A stretch of 64,000 nucleotides of DNA, taken from the NCBI RefSeq assembly GCF_003602005.1, contig NZ_QZWD01000006.1:62001-126000 (forward strand). Reading direction: 5' to 3'. Shown here one piece after another: positions 55,969 through 64,000 of the stretch. The notes under the pieces are model-generated. The model was not told the DNA's origin. It saw only the letters and a program-made list of their open reading frames with translations, and did no database searches. A program made the translations under genes and the position numbers. The stretch comes from Salinisphaera sp. Q1T1-3 (GTDB taxonomy: Bacteria; Pseudomonadota; Gammaproteobacteria; Nevskiales; Salinisphaeraceae). Positions within the stretch are counted from its first letter, which is position 1. The number at the start of each line of letters is the position of its first letter.

Positions 55969-55982
55969 TGACCGATCGGTCA
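55969..55982. promoter_or_regulatory. Palindromic operator upstream of alkB
   Basis: TGACCGATCGGTCA is a perfect 14-bp palindrome 69 bp before the alkB start. It overlaps TTGACC, a possible -35 element, with TAAGTT (55992-55997) as a weak -10 after 18 bp. The position fits a TetR-type repressor site. Confidence 0.68.
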
Positions 55983-56050
55983 GCCCGGCTCTAAGTTACA
56001 TTGCGTGGTGTAAAAAATACAGCAGCCAGTGAAGGCTGACGGAGGAGACC

Positions 56051-57232
56051 ATGTCCAGCCCTGAAATGACGCTTGAACAAGCGCGTGCCTACGACAAGAA
56101 ACGCTGGCTGTGGCCGATGGGTTTCGGCATCGTGATTCTCGTGGGTATCGCCACCCTGTGCGGTTGGTGGTTCGGCATCACGTGGCTGATGTATGCCGGC
56201 CCGATCGTTGTCTACGGCTTCGTGCCGGCCCTGGACTGGCTGATCGGCAAGGACAGCAGCAATCCGCCGGAGCGGGTGCTGGATATCCTCGAGCACGATC
56301 CGTACTACCGTTATTCGACCTATGTCTTCGTCGTCGTCCAGTTCTTCTTCGTGATCGGCGCTTCGGCGGTCGTGGGGCTGGGGGATCTGACCTTCTGGCA
56401 GTGGCTCGGGCTGACGGCCACGCTGGGCATGCTTTCCGGCGTGGCCATCAACACCGCCCACGAACTCGGCCACAAGAACACCCGTATCGAAAGCTGGCTG
56501 GCCCGCATCGCGCTGGCACCGGTTGCCTACGGGCATTTCTATGTCGAGCACAACTTCGGCCATCACGGCAACGTCGCTACACCCGAAGATCCGGCCAGTG
56601 CCCGCATGGGCGAGTCGTTCTGGCGTTTTTTGTGGCGGACCATGGGCGGCAGTGCCCGGTCGGCCGTGCGCATCGAGAAGGCGCGTCTGGCACGCAAGGG
56701 CCAGGGTTTCTGGACGCCGCGCAACGAGATCCTGCAGTCCTGGGGCCTCACGCTCGTGATCTTCATCACGCTGCCGGCCCTGTTCGGTTGGCCGGTGCTG
56801 CCGTTTCTGATCGTCCAGGCCTTCATCGGCGCCTCGCTGCTCGAGGCCGTGAATTACTGCGAGCACTACGGTCTGCTGCGACAGAAGACCGCCAACGGTC
56901 GCTACGAGCGCTGCCGGCCGGAGCATTCCTGGAACAACGATCACATCGTGACCAATATCTTCCTGTTTCACCTGCAGCGACATTCCGATCACCACGCCCA
57001 TCCGACCCGGCGCTATCAGTCGCTGCGACATTTCGACGAGGCCCCGGAGCTGCCGACCGGCTATGCCGGCATGATCGTGCTGGCCTATTGCCCGCCGCTC
57101 TGGCGTCGCGTCATGGACAAGCGGGTGGTCGCCCATTACGACGGCGATATCCGGCGCGCCAATCTGGAACCGCGCCAGCGCGCGCGGCTGCTGGCCCAGT
57201 ACCCGCCGCCGCAGGCGTCGGCCGCTGCATGA
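56051..57232 (+). CDS. alkB: Alkane 1-monooxygenase AlkB
   Basis: A 393-residue integral membrane di-iron hydroxylase that makes 1-alkanols from alkanes using rubredoxin electrons. The histidine motifs are all present: HELGHK (137-142), EHNFGHHG (166-173; EHNRGHH in many AlkB) and LQRHSDHH (308-315), plus the NYCEHYGL motif typical of AlkB. About six hydrophobic segments occur in pairs near 20-65, 95-125 and 230-270. GGAGGAGACC directly precedes the ATG. Rubredoxin and rubredoxin reductase genes follow, giving a complete electron chain. Confidence 0.97.
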   Translation: MSSPEMTLEQARAYDKKRWLWPMGFGIVILVGIATLCGWWFGITWLMYAGPIVVYGFVPALDWLIGKDSSNPPERVLDILEHDPYYRYSTYVFVVVQFFFVIGASAVVGLGDLTFWQWLGLTATLGMLSGVAINTAHELGHKNTRIESWLARIALAPVAYGHFYVEHNFGHHGNVATPEDPASARMGESFWRFLWRTMGGSARSAVRIEKARLARKGQGFWTPRNEILQSWGLTLVIFITLPALFGWPVLPFLIVQAFIGASLLEAVNYCEHYGLLRQKTANGRYERCRPEHSWNNDHIVTNIFLFHLQRHSDHHAHPTRRYQSLRHFDEAPELPTGYAGMIVLAYCPPLWRRVMDKRVVAHYDGDIRRANLEPRQRARLLAQYPPPQASAAA

Positions 57233-57239
57233 ATTCCCC

Positions 57240-57261
57240 AATCGCCGCTCGCCAGGCGATT
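57240..57261 (+). other. Hairpin after alkB
   Basis: AATCGCC (57240-57246) pairs with GGCGATT (57255-57261), 8-nt loop. No T-run, so it may act as an mRNA processing or stability site between alkB and the rubredoxin gene. Confidence 0.35.
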
Positions 57262-57345
57262 TGGTAGCCTTGGCGGCAACCGAAGGCGGGCCCGGTCGAT
57301 GCCGGGGTCGTCGTCGCCGTGATCCATCCAATGCCGAGGAACGTA

Positions 57346-57513
57346 ATGAAGAAGTGGCAGTGCATCGTCTGCGGGTTCGAATACGACGAAGCAGAAGGCA
57401 TGCCTGACGAAGGCATCGAGCCGGGCACCAAGTGGGACGATATCCCCGACGACTGGACGTGCCCGGATTGCGGCGCCCCCAAGGATGACTTCGAAATGAT
57501 GGAAGTCGAATAG
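57346..57513 (+). CDS. rubA: Rubredoxin
   Basis: A 55-residue rubredoxin with the Fe(Cys)4 ligands Cys6/Cys9 in [13 protein letters not shown] and Cys39/Cys42 in [12 protein letters not shown]. The [20 protein letters not shown] segment is typical of the AlkG2-type rubredoxins that can reduce alkane hydroxylase. GAGGA lies before the ATG at 57346; a longer open frame upstream is not conserved. It carries electrons from the rubredoxin reductase encoded next to AlkB. An intrinsic terminator follows. Confidence 0.97.
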   Translation: MKKWQCIVCGFEYDEAEGMPDEGIEPGTKWDDIPDDWTCPDCGAPKDDFEMMEVE

Positions 57514-57531
57514 GCGTCACGCCACCCGAAC

Positions 57532-57556
57532 GGGGCCGCGACAGCGGCCCCTTTTT
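57532..57556 (+). terminator. Intrinsic terminator between rubredoxin and reductase genes
   Basis: GGGGCCGC (57532-57539) and GCGGCCCC (57544-57551) pair perfectly with a 4-nt loop, followed by five T. The reductase start is 24 bp downstream, so this is probably partial, allowing more alkB/rubredoxin mRNA than reductase mRNA. Confidence 0.8.
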
Positions 57557-57580
57557 GATTGCCAACCATAAAGAGGCGTC

Positions 57581-58744
57581 ATGGATCAGGACCCGATCAT
57601 CATCATTGGCACCGGCCTGGCCGGTTACAGCGTGGCCCGGGAATTCCGCAAGCACGACAAGCAGACGCCGGTCGTTCTGATCACGCGTGACGACGGAGCC
57701 AGCTATTACAAGCCGGACATCTCCGAGGCCAAGGCCAAGGGGCGCGATCCGGCCGAGCTCGTGCAGAAGACCGCCGAGGAAATGGCCGAGATGCTCGACG
57801 TGGTCGTGCGCACGCACGAACAGGTCGAAACCATCCAGCCCGAGGCCCACCAGATCCAGCTGGCCGGCGAGACGCTGACCTACGACAAGCTGGTGCTGGC
57901 CTGGGGCGCCGAGCCGGTCGTGCTCAATCTGTGCGGCGATGCCACCGACGACATCCACAAGGTCAATCATCTCGCCGATTACCGCATCTTTCGCGACAAC
58001 CTGCCGGCCGATGCACACGTGGCGGTCCTGGGGGCCGGATTGATCGGCTGCGAGTTCGCCAACGATCTGACCGAGGCCGGCCATCCCGTGACCGTGGCCG
58101 ACCCGGCCGCATGGCCGCTGTCGCAGTTGATTCCGCAGGCTGCCGGCGAGGCGGTCCAGAACGCGTTGTCCCACGCCGGGGTGACATGGCATCTCGGCCA
58201 TGCCGCGACCGGCGTGCACCACGGCGAGGACGGCAAGTATCGCATCACGCTCGACGATGAGACCGTCGTCGAGGCCGATATCGTGCTCTCGGCCGTCGGC
58301 CTCAAGGCCAGCGTCCAGCTGGCCGAGGATGCCGGGCTGTCCGTGGACCGTGGCATCGTGGTCGATCGGACGCTGCGCACCTCCGATGCCGATATCTATG
58401 CACTCGGCGACTGTGCCGAGGTGGACGGCCACTGGCGGCCCTATGTCGCCCCGCTCATGCAGTGCGCGCGCACGCTCGGCAAGACACTGGCCGCGGACGA
58501 GGACGACACACCCGGCCAGGTCACTTACCCGACGTTGCCGATCATCATCAAGACACACGCCTGCCCTGTGATCGCCTATCCGCCGGTCGATGGCCACGGC
58601 GAATGGCAGGTCGAAGGCGACGGCAGCGCGCTCGAGGCCACATGCCGCGACAAGAACGGCAACATGGTGGGCTTCGTGCTGACCGGCGAGGCCACCAACA
58701 AGCGGCGTGACTACATCAAGGACGCGCCGGCGTTGATGGGCTGA
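57581..58744 (+). CDS. rubB: Rubredoxin--NAD(+) reductase
   Basis: A 387-residue flavoprotein with the FAD dinucleotide loop IIGTGLAGYSVAREFRKHDK near the N-terminus, a second NAD loop VAVLGAGLIGCEFANDL near 145, and the C-terminal FAD motif DADIYALGDCAEVDG. DDGASYYKPDISEAKAKGRD is typical of the RubB/AlkT group. It passes electrons from NADH to rubredoxin for AlkB, and housekeeping rubredoxin roles are possible. Its C-terminal part GNMVGFVLTGEATNKRRDYI resembles that of pseudomonad homologues. Confidence 0.95.
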   Translation: MDQDPIIIIGTGLAGYSVAREFRKHDKQTPVVLITRDDGASYYKPDISEAKAKGRDPAELVQKTAEEMAEMLDVVVRTHEQVETIQPEAHQIQLAGETLTYDKLVLAWGAEPVVLNLCGDATDDIHKVNHLADYRIFRDNLPADAHVAVLGAGLIGCEFANDLTEAGHPVTVADPAAWPLSQLIPQAAGEAVQNALSHAGVTWHLGHAATGVHHGEDGKYRITLDDETVVEADIVLSAVGLKASVQLAEDAGLSVDRGIVVDRTLRTSDADIYALGDCAEVDGHWRPYVAPLMQCARTLGKTLAADEDDTPGQVTYPTLPIIIKTHACPVIAYPPVDGHGEWQVEGDGSALEATCRDKNGNMVGFVLTGEATNKRRDYIKDAPALMG

Positions 58745-58749
58745 GTACG

Positions 58750-58770
58750 CCGGGCCCGACCGGGGCCCGG
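58750..58770. terminator. Hairpin between convergent rubB and DedA genes
   Basis: CCGGGCCC (58750-58757) pairs with GGGCCCGG (58763-58770), 5-nt loop, in the 90-bp convergent gap. Without a T-run it is a tentative bidirectional terminator. Confidence 0.45.
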
Positions 58771-58834
58771 TCGGCGCGACGGCACGACGATGAGCCTGTC
58801 GGCGCCGCTGCGGTGGCCGGCCGCCGCGGCGTGT

Positions 58835-59428
58835 TTAGGCGCGCCGGCGCCGCTGACCACGGATGAACCACCACACAATCGCCGCCGTCAGCGCGGCCGC
58901 GGCGATCATCGAGACCGGTTTCAGGTAGACCGCGATGACATCCCAGTGCACGCCCAGCTCGTAGCCGGCCACGGCCAGCGCCAGATTCCAGGGCAATGCG
59001 CCGAGCAGCGAGTAGATCAGGAAACGCCCGAGCGGCATCCGGCCAATCCCGGCCGGCAGCGAGATGAACGTACGAAACGCCGGCAGCAGGCGCGCGATGA
59101 ACACCGTGGCCTCGCCGTGACGGGCGAACCAGTGCTCCGCCTGATCCAGATGGGATTCATTGAGCCGGACATAGCGGCCGTAGCGTGCGATCAGCGGCCG
59201 GCCGCCACGCCGGCCCACGGTATAGGCGATCCAGCTGCCCAGCGTGTTGGCCAGCGTCGCTGCAATTACCACCGCCGTCAGCGACAACGCGCCCTGGGCG
59301 GCCATGAACCCGGCCGGCGGCACGACGAGTTCGCTCGGAATCGGGATACAGGCGCTTTCCAGCGCGCTCAGGATGAACACGGCCAGCAGGCCGAATTGTT
59401 CGATGAAAGCGATCAGGGCATCGGACAC
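58835..59428 (-). CDS. DedA family membrane protein
   Basis: A 197-residue DedA/SNARE-associated protein with about five membrane segments. The typical ESACIPIPSELVVPPAGFMA motif (E-x-x-x-P-x-P) is near residue 24, and the conserved F-x-x-R-x-x-P-x-x-R pattern reads VFIARLLPAFRTFISLPAGI. The family contributes to membrane potential and undecaprenyl- or phospholipid flipping. It is followed by an unrelated flavoprotein gene on the same strand, upstream by 28 bp; a functional link is not evident. Confidence 0.92.
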   Translation of the reverse strand: MSDALIAFIEQFGLLAVFILSALESACIPIPSELVVPPAGFMAAQGALSLTAVVIAATLANTLGSWIAYTVGRRGGRPLIARYGRYVRLNESHLDQAEHWFARHGEATVFIARLLPAFRTFISLPAGIGRMPLGRFLIYSLLGALPWNLALAVAGYELGVHWDVIAVYLKPVSMIAAAALTAAIVWWFIRGQRRRRA

Positions 59429-59455
59429 GAGGCGATTTCCGAACGAATGGGCGGA

Positions 59456-60583
59456 TCAGGCGGCGGCCGGGGCGCCGGTGGCCACACGCGCAAGCCGTTG
59501 GCCGGCCGTGCGCGCGCCTTTGATGTTGCCGGCCATCGGGCCGAGCACGAGGCTTGCCGGTCGGCCGATCACATGTAGCCCGGGGGCCGCCTGCAGCATC
59601 GAATCCAGAGCCAGGTGGCCGGCCCCGTCATCGACCAGCGCCAGCCGCTGAACCACCCGGGCCAGCACACTGTCCGGTGTCGGGGCGCTTGCGAAACCGG
59701 TCGCCAGGATCACGCGCTCGGCGGCCAGGCGGCGTCCGTCGGCCAGCAGCACGGCATCGTCGTCCCGGGCCACCGCCGTGCCGCGTCGCCAGGTCAGCGA
59801 CCCGGCGGCCAGCGCGGCCGTGATATCGGCATGGACATCCGGCGGCAGGGTGCCCGGCCGGCGCGCCTCGGCCAGCAAGGCGGTGCGCTCGGCCGTCGGC
59901 GTGGCCACGAAGGGGGTCATGCAGCGCGGGCCGGCATAACAGGGCTCGGCGTCGAAATCCGAGGCCCGCGGCGGCGCGCGCGTCAGCCAGCACACCCGAT
60001 GCCCGGCCCGCATGGCCCGCAGTGCCAGCTGCGCGCCAGTGATGCCGCCGCCGATGACGACGGTGGCCGCGCCCGGTTCGCCGAGATCGAAATCCGGGTC
60101 GAAGACGTGTTCGGCGTCATCCAGGCCCGGCGGCCGGTAGGGCCGTCCGGGCCCGGTCGCCAGCACCACCCGGGCGGCTCGACGACGAGCGCCGTCATCG
60201 GTGGCGACCTGCCAGTCCGTATCGCCCGGCGCCACGTCGAGCGCCCGGGCGGTGATCTGGGGCAGGCGCCCCAGCGTGGCTTCGGCGTGGGCTTCGAACA
60301 GGGCTCTGGATGGGCGTCGGTAATAGCCGAGGGCATGGCGCGCGTCGTAGCCGTGAGCGTCGGAGAATCGGCGCAGGCTGTCGGCCCGCGCCCCCAGATG
60401 ATGGGCGTTGGACGAACGCAGATAGCGCATGTCGCAGGCCGCGGCCCGGCGCCGCCAGGCCGCCAGCGCCGGCGCGGGGTCGATCACCGCGAGCCGGCTG
60501 TCGGGCGCGGCATGGGCGATCGCCCGGGCCGCGAATCGCCCATGCGGGCCGCCGCCGATGATGAGCCAGTCGTAATCGGTCAT
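59456..60583 (-). CDS. FAD/NAD(P)-binding oxidoreductase of unknown substrate
   Basis: A 375-residue flavoprotein. The first dinucleotide motif is WLIIGGGPHGRFAARAIAH at the N-terminus. A second is TVVIGGGITGAQLALRAMRA near 175, and VILATGFASAP is the ATG motif of flavin monooxygenases and N-hydroxylases. The segment RYLRSSNAHHLGARADSLRR resembles the substrate-channel start of lysine/ornithine N-monooxygenase-like proteins, but siderophore genes are absent. It sits between DedA and sixA, all on the minus strand, with gaps of 27 and 24 bp. I infer a small-molecule oxidoreductase; the reaction is unknown. Confidence 0.78.
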   Translation of the reverse strand: MTDYDWLIIGGGPHGRFAARAIAHAAPDSRLAVIDPAPALAAWRRRAAACDMRYLRSSNAHHLGARADSLRRFSDAHGYDARHALGYYRRPSRALFEAHAEATLGRLPQITARALDVAPGDTDWQVATDDGARRRAARVVLATGPGRPYRPPGLDDAEHVFDPDFDLGEPGAATVVIGGGITGAQLALRAMRAGHRVCWLTRAPPRASDFDAEPCYAGPRCMTPFVATPTAERTALLAEARRPGTLPPDVHADITAALAAGSLTWRRGTAVARDDDAVLLADGRRLAAERVILATGFASAPTPDSVLARVVQRLALVDDGAGHLALDSMLQAAPGLHVIGRPASLVLGPMAGNIKGARTAGQRLARVATGAPAAA

Positions 60584-60607
60584 GGGCGCAACGACCAGGG
60601 TCCGGGC

Positions 60608-61117
60608 TCAGGCCAGCTGCTGCAGCTGGGTGCCCGTGAGCAGCCAGCGCAACGAACCGGTCCCGCCCTCGGGGGCGCCGGGAAACTCGAGTAACGCCGC
60701 GCCGGCCCGGCTGAACGACAGCAGCCGATCGCGCTTGCGGGTCAGGCTCCAGGACGTCCACGCCGCCAGATCCGGTTCGTGGCCGACGAGCACGACACGT
60801 CGCTCGCCGAAGTGGGTGTGCAGCCAGTCATCCAGCGCGCTCACATCCACCGGCGGCGCCAGCACATCGGCCTGGTCGATCGGGGCATCGTCCAGATAAG
60901 GGGCGATGATCGCCGCGGTCTGGCGCGCGCGCAGCAGCGGGCTGGTCAGAATGTCGTCGACCGGCATGTCGGACAACAGCTGACGCAGCCCGATGGCCGC
61001 CGCGCGCGTGGCCCGCTCGCCGGCCGCGGTCAGCGGGCGCTCCGCATCGGACAGGCCCATGCCATGGGCGGTGGTGGCATCCAGCGCAATGCCGTGGCGT
61101 ATGACGATGACATCCAT
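60608..61117 (-). CDS. sixA: Phosphohistidine phosphatase SixA
   Basis: A 169-residue histidine-phosphatase-superfamily protein of the SixA type. The nucleophile His lies in VIVIRHGIAL, LTSPLLRARQTAAII is the RARQT Arg motif, and VLVGHEPDLAAW holds the second His. SixA removes phosphate from His of phosphotransfer proteins, such as the ArcB Hpt domain or nitrogen-PTS proteins. The ATG at 61117 is chosen because the upstream extension lacks homology; no ribosome-binding site is clear. It is divergent from nrdA with 500 bp between. Confidence 0.92.
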   Translation of the reverse strand: MDVIVIRHGIALDATTAHGMGLSDAERPLTAAGERATRAAAIGLRQLLSDMPVDDILTSPLLRARQTAAIIAPYLDDAPIDQADVLAPPVDVSALDDWLHTHFGERRVVLVGHEPDLAAWTSWSLTRKRDRLLSFSRAGAALLEFPGAPEGGTGSLRWLLTGTQLQQLA

Positions 61118-61402
61118 GACGGAATTGTCGCGCGTTCGGCCGGCGCGAGCCAGTCGTACCGGCATCGCGCTATCGGCAGACCGGCGAACGAAGAAAAAAT
61201 TCATCGCCGTCCGGGGCGGGCTCGTTGCGCGGCTTGATATCGCTTGTGTGGCAAGCAGATGCCCTGGGACTGTGCGTATCGATCGGCTCGCGGCAGCCGG
61301 CGGACCGGGCTCGGGCGAGACACAAGACAGACCGAACGTGTCGACAGGCTGGCCAAAGCGTGATCATCCGCGCCAAGCCTTTGTTGGCGCGAGGGATCGG
61401 CG

Positions 61403-61424
61403 TTTTCCACAGGGTTTATCCACA
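61403..61424. promoter_or_regulatory. Two DnaA boxes upstream of nrdA
   Basis: TTATCCACA at 61416-61424 is a perfect DnaA box, and TTTTCCACA at 61403-61411 differs by one base, same orientation, 13 bp apart. E. coli nrdAB is DnaA-controlled through boxes in the same position, so cell-cycle-linked control is likely here too. Confidence 0.75.
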
Positions 61425-61453
61425 GTGTTATGCCCAGCTTGTTCATTTTTGGC

Positions 61454-61510
61454 ACACAATATGTAGTGATTGGGGCCCCAAAATGGCCGCTTGACCACAG
61501 CATCTAGTGG
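61454..61510. promoter_or_regulatory. Tandem NrdR boxes upstream of nrdA
   Basis: ACACAATATGTAGTGA (61454-61469) and CCACAGCATCTAGTGG (61495-61510) both match the 16-bp NrdR palindrome (ACACWATATATWGTGT). Their centres are 41 bp apart, close to four helical turns, a usual arrangement for the ATP/dATP-sensing repressor NrdR. They lie 110-167 bp before the nrdA start. Confidence 0.72.
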
Positions 61511-61620
61511 AGTATCTTGTCCTGCCAACAGCGCTGAAACGCTCGATGGCGCAGCGCGTTGGGGGATCAGCCAAATCACGGTGCGCGGGCGTCTCGCGTG
61601 CCACAAAGCGCGGAGCACAC

Positions 61621-64000
61621 ATGGCAGAAGCACAGGTTTCGGAGCGCGCCGAGTCGCGGCCGCAGTCCGGCGAGCAGCACGACAGCAACGGTGCCGCTAT
61701 TGCCGCCACGCAGCCGGGCTCGTACAAGGTCATCCGGCGCAACGGCAAGGTCACGCCGTTCGATGCCTCCAAGATCGAGCTGGCCGTCACCAAGGCCTTC
61801 ATTGACGTGGAAGGCCAGCAGGGCGCGGCCTCGTCGCGCATCCGCCAGACCGTCAAGGACATCACCGAACAGGTGGTCTCCGGCGTGACCCGAAGCCTGC
61901 CCGGCGGCGGCGCGGTCCACATCGAGGACATCCAGGACTACGTCGAGCTGGCGCTGATGCGCTTCGGCGAGCACAAGATCGCGCGTTCCTATGTGCTCTA
62001 CCGTGAAGAACGGGCCCGCGAGCGTGCCGCCAAGAAGGCCGAAACCAGCGAGACAGCTACGGCCGAAGCGCCCAGCGACATCCAGGTCAAGTTCAAGAAC
62101 GGCCAGTCCGCCGAGCTGGACCGGGACCGTCTCCAGCGCGTGATCGCCGAGGCCTGCGAGGGGATCGACGGCGTCACCGCCCAGACTGTCTTCGACGACA
62201 CGCTCAAAAACGCCTACGACGGCATCACCGAGGACGAGCTGTCCACAGCGCTCATCCTGTCGGCCCGCCAGCGTCTGGAAGCCGAGCCCAACTACGGCAG
62301 CACGGCGGCCCGCCTGCTCATGGACAAGCTGCGCCACGAAGCGCTGACGTTCCTGGCGGGCGGCGAAGTCATCTACGCCACGCATGCCGAAATGCGCGAG
62401 CAGTATGCGAGCTATTTCGCCGACTATATCCATCGCGGCGTGCACCACGAGCTGCTGGATCCGCGTCTGGCCGAGTACGACCTCGACCAGCTCGGCAAGG
62501 CGCTGATCGCCGATCGCGATCTCGAGTTCACCTATCTCGGCCTGCAGACGCTCTACGATCGCTACTTCATCCATCAGAACAACGTGCGCTTCGAGCTGCC
62601 GCAGGCGTTCTACATGCGTGTGGCGATGGGCCTGGCGATCAACGAGATCGAGCGCGAAGAAAAAGCCATCGAGTTCTACAAGCTGCTCTCTTCGTTCGAC
62701 TTCATGAGCAGCACGCCCACGCTGTTCAACTCCGGTACCCTGCGCCCGCAGCTGTCCTCCTGCTATCTCACCTCGGTGGACGACGATCTGCACGGCATCT
62801 ACGAGGCGGTCCAGGACAACGCACTGTTGTCGAAATTCGCCGGCGGTCTGGGCAACGACTGGACGCCGGTGCGGGCCATGGGCGCCCACATCAAGGGCAC
62901 CAACGGCAAGAGCCAGGGCGTCGTGCCGTTCTTGAAGGTGGTCAACGATACGGCCGTGGCCGTGAACCAGGGCGGCAAGCGCAAGGGCGCGGTCTGTGCC
63001 TATCTGGAAACCTGGCACAAGGACATCGAGGAATTCCTCGATCTGCGCAAGAACACCGGTGACGACCGGCGGCGCTGCCACGACATGAACACCGCGAACT
63101 GGATCCCGGATCTGTTCGTCAAGCGCGTGCTGAACGACGAGCCGTGGACGCTGTTCTCGCCCAACGACGTGCCCGAACTGCACGATCTGACCGGCCGCGC
63201 CTTCCAGGAGGCCTACGAGGCCTACGAGCGCAAGGCGGAAGCCGGCGAGATCACGAACTTCAAGACCATCCAGGCCGTCACCCTGTGGCGCAAGATGCTC
63301 TCCATGCTGTTCGAAACGGGCCACCCGTGGTTCACCTTCAAGGACCCGTGCAACCTGCGGTCCCCGCAGCAGCACAAGGGCGTGGTGCACAGCTCGAATC
63401 TCTGCACCGAGATCACGCTGAACACCGCGCCCGGCAAGGAAATCGCGGTCTGCAACCTGGGCTCGGTGAACCTGCCGCAGCATATCGAGAACGGTGTCCT
63501 GAACACCGAAAAGCTCGAGGCGACCATCAACACCGCCATGCGCATGCTCGATAACGTCATCGAGTACAACTACTACAGCGTCAAGACCGCCCGGGACTCC
63601 AACCTGCGCCATCGCCCCGTGGGCATGGGCCTGATGGGCTTCCAGGACGCCCTCTACAAGCTGAAACTGCCCTACGAGTCGGACGAGGCCGTCGCGTTCG
63701 CCGATCGCTCCATGGAACAGATCAGCTACTACGCCATCCAGGCCTCCACCAACCTGGCCGAAGAGCGGGGCGCCTACAGCACGTTCAAGGGCAGCCTGTG
63801 GGATCAGGGCATCCTGCCGATCGATTCCATCAAGCTGCTGCGCGAGAACCGTGGCGCCGAATACCTCGACCAGGACGAGTCGCAGACGCTGGATTGGGAG
63901 ACCCTGCGGGCTCGCGTGCAGCAGGTGGGCATGCGCAACTCCAACTGCATGGCCATCGCCCCGACGGCGACCATCGCCAACATCACCGGCGTGTCGCAGT
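61621..64000 (+). CDS. nrdA: Ribonucleoside-diphosphate reductase alpha subunit (partial, 5' part)
   Basis: The frame is open from the ATG at 61621 (GGAG five nt upstream) to the window end, 793 codons. Class Ia RNR large subunit. Two ATP-cone domains are visible: one at about 35-130 (YKVIRRNGKVTPFDASKIEL) and a second at about 155-240 (VKFKNGQSAELDRDRLQRVI). Most enterobacterial NrdA have one; two are known in the Pseudomonas-like class. Active-site Cys381 in SSCYLTSV, and Asn593, Cys595, Glu597 in SSNLCTEITLNT, match the catalytic residues. The first about 30 residues are a hydrophilic Gln/Ser/Ala extension. nrdB is expected downstream, beyond the window. Confidence 0.95.
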   Translation, partial: MAEAQVSERAESRPQSGEQHDSNGAAIAATQPGSYKVIRRNGKVTPFDASKIELAVTKAFIDVEGQQGAASSRIRQTVKDITEQVVSGVTRSLPGGGAVHIEDIQDYVELALMRFGEHKIARSYVLYREERARERAAKKAETSETATAEAPSDIQVKFKNGQSAELDRDRLQRVIAEACEGIDGVTAQTVFDDTLKNAYDGITEDELSTALILSARQRLEAEPNYGSTAARLLMDKLRHEALTFLAGGEVIYATHAEMREQYASYFADYIHRGVHHELLDPRLAEYDLDQLGKALIADRDLEFTYLGLQTLYDRYFIHQNNVRFELPQAFYMRVAMGLAINEIEREEKAIEFYKLLSSFDFMSSTPTLFNSGTLRPQLSSCYLTSVDDDLHGIYEAVQDNALLSKFAGGLGNDWTPVRAMGAHIKGTNGKSQGVVPFLKVVNDTAVAVNQGGKRKGAVCAYLETWHKDIEEFLDLRKNTGDDRRRCHDMNTANWIPDLFVKRVLNDEPWTLFSPNDVPELHDLTGRAFQEAYEAYERKAEAGEITNFKTIQAVTLWRKMLSMLFETGHPWFTFKDPCNLRSPQQHKGVVHSSNLCTEITLNTAPGKEIAVCNLGSVNLPQHIENGVLNTEKLEATINTAMRMLDNVIEYNYYSVKTARDSNLRHRPVGMGLMGFQDALYKLKLPYESDEAVAFADRSMEQISYYAIQASTNLAEERGAYSTFKGSLWDQGILPIDSIKLLRENRGAEYLDQDESQTLDWETLRARVQQVGMRNSNCMAIAPTATIANITGVSQ

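Noticed and set aside
61576-63612. 678-codon minus-strand frame opposite nrdA
   Set aside because: Shadow of the partial nrdA gene, which has clear catalytic motifs and runs off the window end.

Overview
This window looks like chromosomal DNA of a GC-rich Gammaproteobacterium. The evidence is the order rsmD-coaD, tldD, yhdP, rng, rlmH-rsfS-nadD, an unsplit trpE-G-D-C row behind rpe, a proenzyme-type SpeD, and an AlkB/rubredoxin alkane system. A halophilic or marine hydrocarbon-using lineage such as Salinisphaera would fit; the genus is an inference from gene content, not from a marker gene.

Layout. 1-4672 (+): the end of a carbohydrate ABC permease, its binding protein, a DAK-type kinase, an RpiB-type isomerase and a TIM-barrel isomerase, together resembling a tetritol/erythrulose catabolic operon. 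4812-7783: an Asp-nucleophile alpha/beta hydrolase with a divergent LysR regulator, then a second LysR gene. 7784-8745: a gene-free block made of nested and decayed repeats. 8746-13766: an MFS exporter and an RbsB-C-A-K type sugar uptake operon, bracketed by two near-identical inverted 185-bp multi-hairpin elements. 14135-19366 (-): a DUF429 protein behind a small TA-flanked element, then a phytase-like beta-propeller with a TonB-dependent receptor. 20052-26149: an unknown protein, ddl, htpG with a sigma-32-like promoter, a secreted protein and an NhaC antiporter. 26175-42044 (-): a long housekeeping row (coaD, rsmD, tldD, quinone oxidoreductase, nitrilase-like amidase, yhdP, rng, rlmH, rsfS, nadD, proA, holA, speD, osmC-like) with many start/stop overlaps. 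42226-44733 (-): a large Asp-rich lipoprotein with thrombospondin type 3 repeats and long Gly/Ser/Asp microsatellites. 45034-49961 (-): trpC, trpD, trpG, trpE and rpe. 50177-53307: purC, a GNAT, an ankyrin protein and prpB. 53416-58744: aldehyde dehydrogenase, TetR regulator, AlkB, rubredoxin and rubredoxin reductase. 58835-61117 (-): DedA, a flavoprotein and SixA. 61621-end (+): the beginning of nrdA, preceded by two DnaA-box and two NrdR-box matches.

The least ordinary content is in the non-coding DNA. Three unrelated small inverted-repeat element families occupy promoters and gene ends: (A) a 185-bp five-hairpin element, two copies; (B) a roughly 300-450-bp structured element with GGGCCTGTTGATGTTTC ends and a CTAG-like target, six copies or fragments, one interrupted by element A; (C) a 275-bp element with ends of about 30 bp and a TA duplication. 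Family B copies at two places share the TAG stop codon of the neighbouring gene, and an internal hairpin changes in both arms between copies. No transposase for any family is present.
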